A DNA stretch of 64,000 bases, taken from the NCBI GenBank assembly GCA_009763385.1, contig CM019823.1, forward strand, positions 87,121,104 through 87,185,103, written 5' to 3'. Positions 41,635 through 53,500 of the stretch are shown piece after piece. The first letter of the stretch is position 1. Every line of letters begins with the position of its first letter. The translations under genes and the position numbers were made by a program. The stretch comes from Coix lacryma-jobi var. lacryma-jobi. Its lineage: Eukaryota > Streptophyta > Magnoliopsida > Poales > Poaceae. The notes under the pieces are model-generated. The model was given only the letters and a program-made list of their open reading frames with translations, was not told where the DNA came from and did not search any database.

Positions 41635-42511
41635 TGTTGGTATAAATTAATGCACACTCTACTTTATCCGCAAGCGCACAAATAAAATCTATCGATGTAG
41701 CACTTCACCGGAGTAACCCAGTTTTAATATCGAACCCAAAGGAACGGATAGCGATGAGTCTCAAGTGTATAACCCCTGAGTAACTAACAAGGACAGAGAA
41801 ACTAAAAGTATAGAGGGGATCACTAAGGTTATCTAAATCCAACTTAAGAGTGATATGTTTATTATTCTTAATGGGGAAGTTGCCATAAAAGGTCACAACA
41901 GAGTATGATTCTTTTATGCAAATGTATAATCCTACCGAGCCTACACACGGGTAAGTGGACTATAGAAGAATCAACAAGGCTATAAGAGTCACCCTTACGA
42001 ACTACCACTACTACCGGCATTATAGGAGGTAAATATGAGCTATCAAGTCTAAGCACTACCCTTATACTATCCAACTACTCTAACTCTAGAGCGACTAGAA
42101 TTAAAGTACTCAAAAGAGAGTCACAAACCTTAAGAACAATAAGAACAATGGCTCAAACTTAAATATAGATGTTGATTACCGAAACAATCGTTGAAACAAG
42201 TCGATGAAGAACTTGAATCCACAGGTACAAGATGAAGAAGTTGATCCGACAGGCCGGAGCTTCCTCTTGATCTCTTCCTCTCTCTCTCTTCTAGTTCTAG
42301 AATAAGACTAGGTTCTAATCCTACTAGAGGGGTATCTAGTCTTCTACTTGAAAGCTAACTCTTGATTACAACTAGATGAACTAGATCTAATTCTAGATGA
42401 ACTAGAAGAGATTCATCTAGAGGGACCTCTACTTCTACATTGGAACCCTAATTTCTGATGTGGAGATGAATAATGAAGAGGGAGATGCCTGGAGAGGGGG
42501 TCTGGGGCTGC

Positions 42512-42519
42512 TTATATAG
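42512..42519 (-). promoter_or_regulatory. TATA box of Athila-C LTR
   Basis: CTATATAA on the element strand, about 435 bp from the LTR start. Confidence 0.65.
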
Positions 42520-42635
42520 CCCTGAGGGATCAACCGCGGCCGTTGGATCAAACCGACTTAAGGTACGACTAAGATGCATCCTAGAGGTCGGTGGAGGAAG
42601 CTTGCAGAAGACGGAAGCCAGCAGACCCGGGGGGA

Positions 42636-42670
42636 GACCGACCGGTGGGCCTAGGGGACCGGTCGGTCCC
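42636..42670. repeat. Inverted repeat pair in Athila-C LTR
   Basis: Perfect 11-bp arms separated by 11 bp, about 120-160 bp upstream of the TATA box. Confidence 0.85.
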
Positions 42671-42950
42671 ACCTGGAAGTGGACCGGGGTGCCCCTCCTC
42701 GTGGTGTCTCTAGGTGTTCTCTGGAGTCTTCCGGAAGGTTCCTGACTTGCCGAATACGTTATCTCCCGTCGGTTTCCTTCTAGGAGAAGCAAACAGCGCT
42801 AGTTTCCTGGTTTAGTCCCTGCAGAATCATAATTCAACAAAAACTCGTGGAATATTGTCAATTAAAACCCTAAACCTTTGTTGGTGATTGAATTCATGCC
42901 CTTTTTATATTTATTTATCCTTTAATTTTGATAGATAACCAGCGTCAACA

Positions 42951-43162
42951 AGTTCCCCCAAGCTTACCCTTTGCTAGTCCCTTAGCAAAACCAAAACTTA
43001 GCAATGGATCAGGAGTTGCTACTATATATTCACTTCCAACAAGTACACCTGCTATAAAATAAAAATTCTCCGAAACATATCATGTTATTCTTCATGGGGC
43101 TTATTACTCTTACCTTAGATCTTGAATAATTGAGAGATTGAACGATCAAATCAAGCACTATG
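42951..43162 (-). other. Athila-C polypurine tract, stem-loop and flank up to Tat
   Basis: AGTTCCCCCAAGCT (42951-42964) is the polypurine tract in reverse. TTTGCTA/TAGCAAA (42970-42976 with 42983-42989) is the adjacent stem-loop. The rest is noncoding. CTATG at 43158-43162 is the Tat target duplication. Confidence 0.8.
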
Positions 43163-44583
43163 TGTCGGTGTTTCGAAACCGGGGGTATGACACCAACGAG
43201 TAATATGATCGCGTGCTTCTCTTCCTGGATGGTGATGCAAGAGGGACCAAGGATTTATCCTGGTTCGGGCAAAGAAGGCCCTACGTCCAGCGGGGGGAGG
43301 ATGTTCTTGTATTACTTGCACCTAAGTGCTTGTACAGGGGCGAATACAAGCTCAGTGAGCGTGGACCGGGGTCCGGACTCGTGTGTGTGTGTGGACTTGT
43401 GTCTTAACGTGTCTGTTTCCCACCGAAGGAATGAGGGCCTTGGTGTCCCCTTTTATAGAGCAAGGGGAGGCCAGGGTTACACAAGGGTATTACAGGTGTC
43501 GGGGTGTATTGTGTCCCTTACGAAGAAGGGTAGGAACCCTGTCTTGTCGAAGACATTGTAGCCGACGTGGGCGTTGCTGTTGAAGCGTCCTTGAAGCGTG
43601 GCCTCCATCCTGGGCGCGGACGTGGAGGCGCGGCGAGGTGGAAGCCGTACAGCGCCCATCCCGGAACGTACAGGACGCGGCGGGGTCCCTCCGGGTCTTG
43701 GGGTACCTGTCCTCCAATAGCATGAAAGTAGTTAGGGCTCGAGGGGCGCGGAGCCGGCCTCGAGGCGGCGCCTACGGGGGGCTCGAGTCCCCGCAGGTAT
43801 GGGCAAGTCCCGTGAAAATCGATTGAGCGGCAGGCATCTGGGCCTCGAGGCGTGGCTTGGACGTGCCACAGTGTAGGGCGTGGGTTAACAGTGCTTCACT
43901 GGCGCCTTTTCGCCCATACTTGTGGTGAAAACGAGACCTGACTCTGCCCCGGACCACTGTGGCACACGTTGTGTTACAGAGGACGTGACTGGAGTAGGTG
44001 GATGAATTAAGTGCGCGGTATGGGGCTGGCATCCGATGTCTGCACCGCTCGAGGGAGGCATAACGCGTCTCGAGGGATAGGCCGCTGTGCCAGAGAGGCT
44101 CGAGGTCCCCGCGTGGGGTCTCGAGGTGTGGTGTTCGGCTGTGGGGGGCTCGAAGGGTAGTGGAGCGCTTGCCCGAGGCCTGACGTGCAGGGCTCGGGCG
44201 AGACGGAAAACGATCGTGCGCCCGAGGCCTGGCTTGGAGGGCTCGGGCGAGACGGAAAACGAACGTGCGCCCGAGGCCTGGCTTGGAGGGCTCGGGCGAG
44301 ACGGAAAACGAACGTGCGCCCGAGGCCTGGCTTGGAGGGCTCGGGCGAGACAGGAAAACGAGCGTGCGCCCGAGGCCTGGCTTGGAGGGCTCGGGCGAGA
44401 CGGAAAACGAGCGTGCGCCCGAGGCCTGGCTTGGAGGGCTCGGCTCGGTGGGCCAGCGTCGTAGGCCTCGGGGGGTCGGCTTTTTAGGGGGTTAGACTAG
44501 TTAGGTCTGTTATTAACCGGTGTTCTAGGTTTACCCTATTTGTTTGCGTTGATTGGGGGTACCCCTTTTGCGGACCCCCGACA
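43163..44583 (-). repeat. Tat 3' LTR
   Basis: 1421 bp, TGTCGGTG...CCCCGACA. TATA box on the minus strand at 43451-43459 (TCTATAAAA). Contains five copies of a 49-50 bp tandem unit (44188-44440). Confidence 0.92.
44188..44440. repeat. Tandem repeat of about 50 bp, five units, in Tat 3' LTR
   Basis: Each unit contains GGGCTCGGGCGAGACGG, AAAACGA and GTGCGCCCGAGGCCTGG. The 5' LTR has six units, which accounts for most of the length difference between the LTRs. Confidence 0.9.
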
Positions 44584-44627
44584 GTAGCCCCCGAGCCCTT
44601 GCTCGAGTGCTTGCACTCGAGCAGGGG
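44584..44627 (-). other. Tat polypurine tract and adjacent 15-bp stem-loop
   Basis: GTAGCCCCCGAG (44584-44595) is the polypurine tract in reverse. A stem of 15 pairs with one G.U (arms 44596-44610 and 44613-44627, loop TT) follows directly, with core GCTCGAGTGC/GCACTCGAGC. Confidence 0.85.
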
Positions 44628-45680
44628 CTCCCGACTGGGACCTCGTGGGTTAGCTAACTGGCCTCGAGGGTTTCGTCGATTTGATTCCGTGGGTGTCGTG
44701 CGAGCGACACCCGCGGGTGTAGCCCCGAGGCCACGAGGGAGTGGTTAGAACTTCCTCGTGGGCTTTTTGCGAGTTTTAGTTGCGATTTTTAGGTTCAGGG
44801 GTGTCAGGCCCCCGAGTTTTTAGACCCTCTTTCGTCGAGGGGTGCCAGGCTGAACCGGCCGGCCGGCTCTTCGAGCTGTCCGGCGCACCGGTTGCCCTGG
44901 CTTGTCATCCCGCGAGTCCTTTCGATCGGATGCGAGGGGGGATGCCTCGTACTACCCCGAGTGGGCGAGTATCGAGGTTCCCGGTGAGCTGGTAACGGGG
45001 AATCCAAGTGAGAGCTCGTGCCCCGTTCGATAGGGGTCGACTGTGGCCCGGAGGCGGTCTCATAAAGCATGGGTGCTCAGTCTGCAGGAGTGCCGGGTCC
45101 ATTCGATAGGACCCGGTGGCTCGATGCCTCCCTCCGAGGGGATCTCACTGCATGTCGAGCTCCCCGCCTTGGATACACGTGAGGGGCCTCGAGGGCTTGG
45201 CCCTCGAGTGATGCCGCGAATGGCGCCCCTTGGTGTCCCTGACTCGGGTGCTCGAAGCCGGCTGTCGAACCCTCTTTCGTCGAGGGCCAGCCTTCGCTGC
45301 TTCGAGACTTAGGGCCGGGGCCCGTTTTTGGGTGCTCGAAGCCGGCTGTCGAACCCTTTTTCGAGGGCCAGCCTTCGCTGCTTCGAGACTTAGGGCCGGG
45401 GCCCGTTTTTTACTTCCGGAAGAAGCCTTCGTCGCTTGGAATCCTTCTGCCCGTTGGGCGCGCCTTTTTAGGCGGAAACCGCCAGGGAGTGGAGATCGTG
45501 GCGCCAGGGCGGCGGGCGCGAAGTCGGAGCGGCGGCCGCAGAGGGCCCCGGCAGTTGAGCGAACGGTGAGCTGCCGCGTGTTCCCTGCATCCGGCTCGAG
45601 ACGTAGTTAGGTGGGCGCATTAAATGCTATGCGGTTACCTTTTTACGTCGTGGGAGACCCCGCCCGTCGGGGTTTCCCCT
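44628..45680. other. Tat noncoding region upstream of the antisense gene, with an 80-bp direct repeat
   Basis: No ORF supported. Two tandem copies of about 84 and 81 bp at 45246-45329 and 45330-45410 share GTGCTCGAAGCCGGCTGTCG and GAGACTTAGGGCCGGGG; they differ by a 3-bp gap and a base change. CTCGAG-type sequence is frequent. Confidence 0.7.
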
Positions 45681-45688
45681 TATAAATA
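45681..45688 (+). promoter_or_regulatory. TATA box of the Tat antisense gene
   Basis: TATAAATA, 143 bp upstream of the chosen ATG (45831) and on the strand opposite to gag-pol. Confidence 0.7.
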
Positions 45689-45830
45689 TCGAGAGAGGGG
45701 AAAAGGAACCCTTTACTTTGCCTTTGCCTTCACCGCCGCCGTAGCCTTCACGCGCCCTCTCCTTCGAGCTAGTTGATTGGGGATTTTCCGGCTGCCCGTC
45801 CGTTGCTCGGGTCCGCGCCGCGCCACCGCC

Positions 45831-48800
45831 ATGGCCGCCCAGACACAAGTGCTGCCGGCCGAAGACTGGAGCTCGTCGAAGGTGACGCAGAGCGAGATGG
45901 ACTCGTTGGTGGCCCAGGGGCTTCTGCGCCCCAACCCGGAGGAGGGACCCGCGTGGTGGGTTATCCCGTCGGCGGAGCACCGGGAGCCGCACCCGCCGGA
46001 GGGGTACGTGGTGAGCTTCACGCGCTACCACCGTATGGGGCTCGGCGTCCCGCCGAGCCGCTTCATGCGGGGGCTGGCCCACCACTTCGAGGTGGAGCTG
46101 CAGCACTTCTCCCCCAACTCCATCTCGCACGCCGCCATATTCGTCGCGGTGTGCGAGGGGTACCTGAAGATGGAGCCGCACTGGGAGATGTTCGTCCATC
46201 TCTTCCGGGGCGAGCTCTTCATCAAGGCCCTAAAGCCCAGCGGGAGGCGGCTCGTGCGCATGGGCTCCCTTGCCATCACTGCGAGGGCTGGGACCTCGTC
46301 GGCCAACGTCCCCCGTGAATACCTGCGATACAAGCTTTCCACCAACCAGGCCGGGTGGGACGACCATTGGTTCTATCTGCGGAATGAAGATGGTCTCTTT
46401 CCGCAGTACACCGGCAGGGTCCTCGCTCAACGCCCGGAGAAGTGGACCTGGGGCGTCGCGGCGGACAGGCAACGCCACCTGGCCCCGCTGATGAAGATGA
46501 TGAAGACGCTGGTGGATGAGAAGAAGTTGACCGTGCAAGCGGTCATTTGGGCGTTCCACCAGCGAAGAGTTCTCCCGCTGGCGGACCGCCCCCTTCTTAT
46601 GCACGAGATGGGGCCGGAGGCCAAGCTCGAGGCGCTTAATCGATCGAGGATGGCCGAGGAGAGGCTGTCCCGGAACGAGGGCGTCTCCCGGGTGTCAATC
46701 ACGATCCAGGGGCCGTTCATCCCTGAGTACACCCACCTGGTCGCCATGGCACCCGACGAGGGGTGTCTCGACCTGGTGAGCCTCCCTCGAGCTGAGCTGT
46801 TCCGAGCCCCCTCCCCCTTTCTCCCTCCTTCGAACCTTTTGCATTCTTCTTGTGGTTTGTCTCGTCACGCTTCTTCCTTTTTCAGGGGGCGTTTACTTGT
46901 CGTGCGTCGAGGCCCCCGGTGAGGGAGGACGCCGTGGATACTCAGGTGAGGCGCCTCTCTGCTCAGAAAGACAAGGAGAGCAAGGATGCCAGGAAGAGGA
47001 AAGAGAAAAACAAAAACCTGCGTCGCTTGGCTCGGGAGCAGAGACTGGCGAAGGCTCGTCGCAACCGTCAGCCTGGAGACGGGTCCCCCGAGCTAAGCTC
47101 CTCGAGCTCGGAGGAGGAGAGCGGTGATGAGGAGGAGAGCGACGACGAGGGGATGGATGCGCGCCTGAGGCGCGCGGGGGTCGTCGATGACAGGGCTGAC
47201 CGCTCCTCTGTGCAGGAGGGTATGCTGGAGGTCCCCCCGGCGAAGGGACCGCGCGGGACGCAGCCGCGGAAGGCGGCGCCGAACCCCGCCTCGTCGGGGG
47301 CCCGAGGTCCGTCGAGCTCCGCGGCGGACGTGCCCCCGGTCGTGAGGAAGCCCCGAACCCGGAGCGCCTCCGCCACAGCACCAACGGAGGCCACCCCCGC
47401 GCCAGCCCAGGCGGGAGGTCTGGAGAAGGGCCGGGCCTCGAGAAGCGGCCGACAGGTCGAGAAGGATTTCGGGCCCGACCGCCGCGAGCCGTCAAGGGCG
47501 CCGTCGAGCCCGCGGAGGAGCGGGCGTCAGGAGGAGGCGTCGAGCCCACGCCATCACGAGCTTCGGGGAGGGAGCCCCCGGGCGTCTCGTGACCAGGGGC
47601 GTGAGCGTCCCCGGAGTCCGTCGCCGCACCGCCGCCGGGACACAGAAGCGGACGCGGGAGGGCGCGACCGCCAGCGCGAGCGCCGGAGCGGGTCCCGGAG
47701 CCCGCGCCGGGGCGGGCGCCACTACGACAGCACGAGGGAGGTACGGTCGCCCTCCCGCGACGTGGGGCGGAAGGAGGGCTCTCCCTCGAGGTCAAGCCAC
47801 GGGAGGCGTCGGGAGCCCTCCCCCCATCCCAGCCCTGCGGAGATGGCCCAGGCGCAGGGCTCGAGCCGTGGGGTGGGCTCGAAGCCCCCGAGTGGGTCCG
47901 GCGATTCCGGGAAGAAGCCCAGCCGCCGCTTTGGGTGAGTAATTTTCTTGGACCTCGTCGGCAGCGAGGCTTGACCTCTTTACTTTTGATGATGCATGCC
48001 ATCTCTGGTCTCTCAGGGGGAAGCGCTCCTACCCGGAGGTGGACCTTGCTGCGTCCAAGCGGGCGAAGGCCTCGAGCCCCGTCGAGGCACAAGCACCTCG
48101 AGTTATGGCACCCTCCTCCGCTAGAGAAGCCGCTTGGCTGGAGAAGGCTCGAGCTGCCATGGCTCGAGGTGGTCAGATGATCGTCGCGAATTTTGGTGAG
48201 GCCGTCGCCGTCGACCGCAGGGGTCGAGGCATTCCTCTTGATTCTGATATCAATGTCATCTCGTATTGCAGGGGCCTCAGCTCACGGCATCGAGCCCGCC
48301 GCTACCATGCTTACTGAGGCGCTGCCGTCTCCCCCTTCTCCTCCTGCGATGGCGTCTGTCGGGAGCGCCACCCCTCCCCCCGCTACAACGGCCGTTCCGG
48401 GGGAAGCGCCTGGGGCGAGCACGGCCCCGCCGGTGTCTGGGGCCGAGGAGACCGCGCCCCTCGAGGCCCCGACGGTGGAGGACCTCCTGAACGAGCTGGA
48501 GCAAGGGCCGCCCCTCGCCGCGGGCTTGCCGATGGTGGAGGCGCCCGAGGCGCCGACCAGTGCTGACGAGACGCAGGAGGGCCTGGCCAGGGAAGAGCCG
48601 GGGCCCGTGCCGTCGGGCGGCGGGCCGCAGCTGGGGCAGCTCGGGACGGAGGAGGATCAGCCCGACATCGAGCTCGACCGACCAGTATGGCCGTTTCCTG
48701 ACGCGCCAAGCCCGCCCCTTGCCATGGTCCACGTCGAGCGACCGGTCCAGCGGGGGGCTCCGCGCGAGGTGCGGGCCATCTTTCGGGAGGTGGCCGAGCT

Positions 48801-49994
48801 CATGGCGGAGGCGGAGCGGTCCTGCTCCGAGGAGGCGGGCCGGTCCGCACAGGTGTCGGTCGCCCTCGCGAGGGCTGAGGCGGAGCTTCAAGATCTCCGC
48901 GCTGAGCTGAGCCGGAACGCCCAAATGGCGAGCCGGCTCAACGAGGCGGAGGCGGAGGTCCGGGCGGCTCGAGGTGAGGTCGCTCGATCCAAGGAGGAGG
49001 CCGCCGCCGCTCTCGAAGCGTCGAGGAAGGAGGCCGCGGACGCCCGAAGCGAGGCCACCTCCGCCCGGGCTGAAGCCGAGGCGGCGAAGCAGGAGGCCGC
49101 TGACGCCCGTGGCGAGGCCGCCGCCGCCCGAACCGCAGCGGAGGCGGCGAGAAAAGAGGCCGAAGACGCCGAGATTGGTGTCGCCACCGCCCGAGCTGCC
49201 GAGGGGGCGGCGCGGCAGGAGGTGATCCGCAAGGATCTGGCCCTTGTGGAGGCGGGCCGGCTAGATCGAGGACCTTAGGTCCGAGAGGCTCCTCATGTTG
49301 GCCGAGAAGCGCAGGCTTGAGCAGCGTGCTGAGGGCCTGACCAGCGATCTCGCCGCATTGGGGCAACATTGCGACGGTGAGGCTTACACCTTGTTCTTGT
49401 TTGGGTCTCGAAGTTTTTTGTTACGCCGCAGTCTCACTCTTCCTTGTTCGTCGCGCAGGGGTCGAGAGGACGGTCGAGGAGCTCCGCGGGACGAACCAGG
49501 CTCTCTTGGACCAACTCCAAGACGAGACGATGGTGGCGGAGCGGGCTCGCACCTCCCTCGACCGGCTTGGCCCCATGTGGGGTGCTCCTCCAGTGGCTGC
49601 GGCAGAAGGTGCAGTGGCCCGAGGCGATGCCTTGGTCGACGCCTTGTGCTTCTTTGACGCAGCGGCGCGGGACCGTGTCCGGCAAGCTCTCCATCATGGC
49701 GTCAAGCAGACGCTCGCGGTCGTTCGCTCCGGTTTCCGCTTCCCGGTCCACGTTGTCGCCAACGGCTTCATCGAGATCGAGGGGAAGGACGAGGAGTGGA
49801 ACAACCGCCGTGTCGACAAAATTTTGGAGAAGATGGAGAGGCCGGGGACATCGCTCGCCAAGATTTTCGAGGAGGACGTGCTGCCTCCTGACGCCAGCAG
49901 CGGTGTCGAGGGCCCTCCTCCTTCTAGCTCGGGTGTCGAGGCTGAGCCCGCCGTGGAAGACCTCGGGGAGGAGTACCACACCGACGAAGATTAG
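45831..49994 (+). pseudogene. Tat antisense gene, five exons, gypsy-type transposon domain; frameshift in exon 4
   Basis: Exons by ORF continuity and splice signals: 45831-46775, 46886-47934, 48017-48195, 48272-49376, 49459-49994. All four introns (76-110 bp) start GTGAG and end AG, and the reading phases join correctly. The coding sum is 3814 bases, one more than a multiple of three, matching a single-base shift between TAG 49262-49264 and TAG 49276-49278. The ATG at 45831 has a good context (CCGCCATGGCC); an in-frame ATG at 45777 is weaker. Exon 1 holds the conserved domain (YVVSFTRYHRMGLGVPPSRF, MEPHWEMFVHLFRGELF) that I recall as the 'putative gypsy type transposon' family. Exon 2 is Arg/Ser-rich and basic. 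Exon 4 is an Ala/Glu/Arg coiled coil. Exon 5 is acidic at its end. About 1270 residues if unbroken. Function unknown. Confidence 0.8.
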
Positions 49995-50547
49995 GGCCTG
50001 CGTGCCAAATTTGGGCGTCGAGGCCCTTGTAAGAATTTTATGGCATGGATGAGGGTCCGTCGAGACCCATTTGTATATATGACTTGTTTGTTTAAAGGTG
50101 TTGTTTTCTTTTCAAATGCGTTTGACCACTTCTCTTTGTTGCAAGCTCGAGTTTCTGCTAACTTAGTCTGTACTCCTTCGATACGTCGCGAGCCCCTCGA
50201 GGGGAGGCGTAGGTAGGGTACCGTAGCCCGGGGGCGTAGGTGGCCGTCTACGTCGACGCCTCCCGACCTTTGGAGGCTCGAGGTATTTTGGGATTTAGAC
50301 GTCGCTAGTTCACTCGAGGCACGAGTCGAGACGAGGGTCGAATTTTTTGAAAAGAAAACACGCATTTTTTCCGGAGTCTGGGGGGCGGTTACCCCCCTGT
50401 CAGCCCCCGAGGGAGGCTCGACCCTGAGCAAGGCAGGGTCGAGGCTACCTTATGCTGCTAAGCAAAATGAAAGACAACGCACGAGATTGTTCATTCATAT
50501 TTGACATGTTTGTACAAAGCAACAAAATGAACAAGGCCTTGAGGCCC
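49995..50547. other. Gap between the convergent antisense gene and pol
   Basis: 550 bp between two stop codons facing each other. No ORF; both transcripts would need to end or overlap here. Confidence 0.7.
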
Positions 50548-53500
50548 TTAAGGATAGAAGCGACGTAGCTGAGATATGTTCCACGCGTTCGCCAGGATTC
50601 TGCCTTGATCGTCGTAGAGCTTGTATGTTCCTGGCTTGAGCACCTTAGCCACGGTGTATGGGCCTTCCCATGGAGGGGTGAGCTTGTGGCGCCCTCGATT
50701 GTCTTGAAGCCGTCGAAGCACGAGGTCCCCCACTGCTAGGTCCTCTTTGCGCACATACTTGTCGTGGTAGCGTCGAAGTGATTGCTGGTAGCGTGCGGAG
50801 TTGATGAGCGCCACATCTCGGGCCTCCTCGAGCTGGTCCTTGGCGTTGGCAAGCCTCTCGTCGTTGTTTTGCTCGTTGTAGGCTCGAAGTCGAGGGGAGC
50901 CGTACTCGAGGTCCGTAGGCAAGACTGCCTCGGCGCCGTAGGTTAGGAAAAACGGAGTGAACCCGGTGGCTCGACTCGGCGTAGTCCTGAGGCCCCACAG
51001 CACCGAGGGGAGCTCTGCGGCCCATCCCTTTCCGAAATTTTTGAGAGTCTTGAACAGCCTCGGCTTCAGCCCATGGAGTATCATGCCGTTGGCGCGCTCG
51101 ACCTGCCCGTTGCATTGAGGGTATGCGACCGAGGCCCAGGTTACGCGAATGTTGTTGTCATCGCAGAAGTTGGTGAACTTTTTGCCCGTGAATTGGGTGC
51201 CGTTGTCGGTGATGATGACGTTAGGCACCCCAAACCGGTACATGATGTTGGCGATGAACTCGACAGCCTTCTCGGAGGTGGGGTCGCCTATCGGCTTAGC
51301 CTCGATCCACTTGGTGAACTTGTCGATGGCCACAAGCACGTGTGAGTGCCCTCCGCTTGTCTTTTTGAGGGGACCTACAAGGTCAAGCCCCCAAACGGCG
51401 AATGGCCAAGTAATTGGGATCATCTGCAGGGCATGTGCGGGTTGGTGCGTCTGCTTGGCGTAGAATTGACACCCATGGCATGCCCGTACCAAGCGCTTGG
51501 CGTCTCCAATGGCGGTCGGCCAATAGAAGCCTTGACGGAAGGCATTCCCAACCAGGGTCCTTGGCGCTGCGTGGTGGCCGCAAGCCCCCGAGTGCATGTC
51601 GTTGAGGAGCTTGCGCCCTTCTTCGAGTGGGATGCAGCGCTGAAGGATCCCGGTCGGACTTCGTCGGTACAGTTCCCGCTCGTCGCCGTAGATGACGTAG
51701 GTCTTGGCCCTTCGAGCAACGCGTCGGGCCTCCGTCTTGTCTTCCGGTAGCACGTCTTGCGTCAGGTAGTCGAGGTAGGCCGTGCGCCAGTCGAGGGGTC
51801 GTGGTGAAGAAGAGGCGGGTGCGTCGATCTGCATTGACTCATCGGGTGTCGAGGCATCGCCCTCGGGGCGCGGTGTCGAAGGTCGAGCCCCCGTGTCTGG
51901 CTCGAAGGGTGGCGTCGAAGGGCCAGCCCCCGGACCGATTTTGACTGATGGCTCGAAAACGTCCCTCGAGAAGACGTCGGGTGGAACCGTGCCGCGCGTG
52001 GACGCCAATTTTGCCAGCTCGTCTGCGGCCTCGTTGTGCTTTCGAGCTACGTGGTTGAGCTCGAGGCCGTAGAACTTGTCTTCTAGCTTGCGCACCTCCC
52101 CGCAGTACGCTTCCATCTTGGGATCGATGCAGCTTGAAGCCTTCATAACCTGGTTGATGACGAGCTGCGAGTCTCCTCGGGCATCGAGGCGTCGGACCCC
52201 GAGCTCGAGGGCGATGCGCAGTCCATTGACGAGGGCCTCGTACTCGGCGACGTTGTTGGAGGCGGGGAAGTGCAAGCGCAGCAGGTAGCGCATGTGGACC
52301 CCGAGGGGTGAGATGAAGAGCAGGCCTGCGCCTGCCCCCGTCTTCATGAGGGATCCGTCGAAGTACATGGTCCAGAGCTCGGCTTGAATCTGCACCGACG
52401 GGAGCTGAGTGTCGGTCCATTCAGCAACGAAGTCCGCCAACGCTTGCGACTTGATGGCCTTTCGCGGGGCGTAGGTGATGGTCTCCCCCATTAGTTCGGC
52501 GGACCACTTGGCGATGCGCCCCGTGGCCTCCCGATTGTTGATGATCTCACCGAGGGGGAAGGACGACACCACCGTTACGGGATGAGCGAGGAAGTAGTGC
52601 TGGAGCTTGCGCCTTGTGACGATGATGCCGTAGAGCAGCTTCTGGATGTGCGGATACCGGACCTTGGCCTCGGAGAGTACCTCACTGGTGAAGTACACCG
52701 GTCGTTGGACCGGCAATGCATGACCCTCCTCGTGCCTCTCGACGGCTACGACCGCGCTGACCACCTGAGTGGTTGCGGCCACATAGAGGAGGAGAGGCTC
52801 GGGGGAATCGCCAACCTGGGCTGGTCGCGGCGGCACGAGGATTGGTGCGGAAGTCAGCAACCCCTTCAACTTGGTTAAGGCCTCCTCGGCTTCGACAGTC
52901 CACGCAAAGTGTTCCGTCTTCTTCAGCAGGCGGTAGAGGGGTAGCGCTTTTTCCCCTAGCCTCGAGATGAATCTGCTGAGAGCGGCTAGGCAGCCAGTCA
53001 CTTTCTGCACACCCTTGAGGTCTCGAATCGGGCCCATCCTCGTGACTGCTGAGATTTTTTCAGGGTTTGCCTCGATCCCCCGTTGTGAGACAACGTAGCC
53101 AAGTAGCATGCCTCGAGGCACACCAAAGACACACTTCTCGGGGTTGAGCTTCACATTCTTGGCCCGGAGGCACTCGAATGTGGTCTCGAGGTCGCTGATG
53201 AGGTTCCCGACTTTCTTGGTTTTAACCACGATGTCATCGACGTAGGCCTCGACGGTCCTGCCTATGTGCTTGCCAAAGATGTGCTGCATACATCGTTGAT
53301 ACGTTGCCCCGGCGTTTCGTAGGCCGAAGGGCATCGTAACGTAGCAATACATACCAAATGGCGTGATAAAAGAGGTTGCGAGTTCGTCGGATTTTTTCAT
53401 CTTAATTTGGTGGTAGCCGGAATACGCATCAAGGAACGAAAGCACTTCGCACCCAGCAGTGGAATCGACAATCTGATCAATTCTAGGTAAAGGAAATGGA

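Larger units (their letters stand above)
41635..42950 (-). repeat. Athila-C 3' LTR
   Basis: 1316 bp, TGTTGGTATAAATTAATGC...CAGCGTCAACA, matching the 5' LTR start at 63939. A minus-strand TATA box is at 42512-42519, with an 11-bp inverted repeat pair (GACCGACCGGT 42636-42646 and ACCGGTCGGTC 42658-42668) upstream of it. Unlike Athila-A and Athila-B it has no PBS-like copies inside. Confidence 0.9.

Noticed and set aside
44188..44440. CRISPR-like regular repeats
   Set aside because: Direct tandem units without unique spacers, inside an LTR and duplicated in the other LTR, in a plant genome.
46893..48092. 399-codon minus-strand ORF
   Set aside because: GC-rich shadow of exon 2 of the Tat antisense gene; Pro/Arg/Ser low complexity and no start context or domain.
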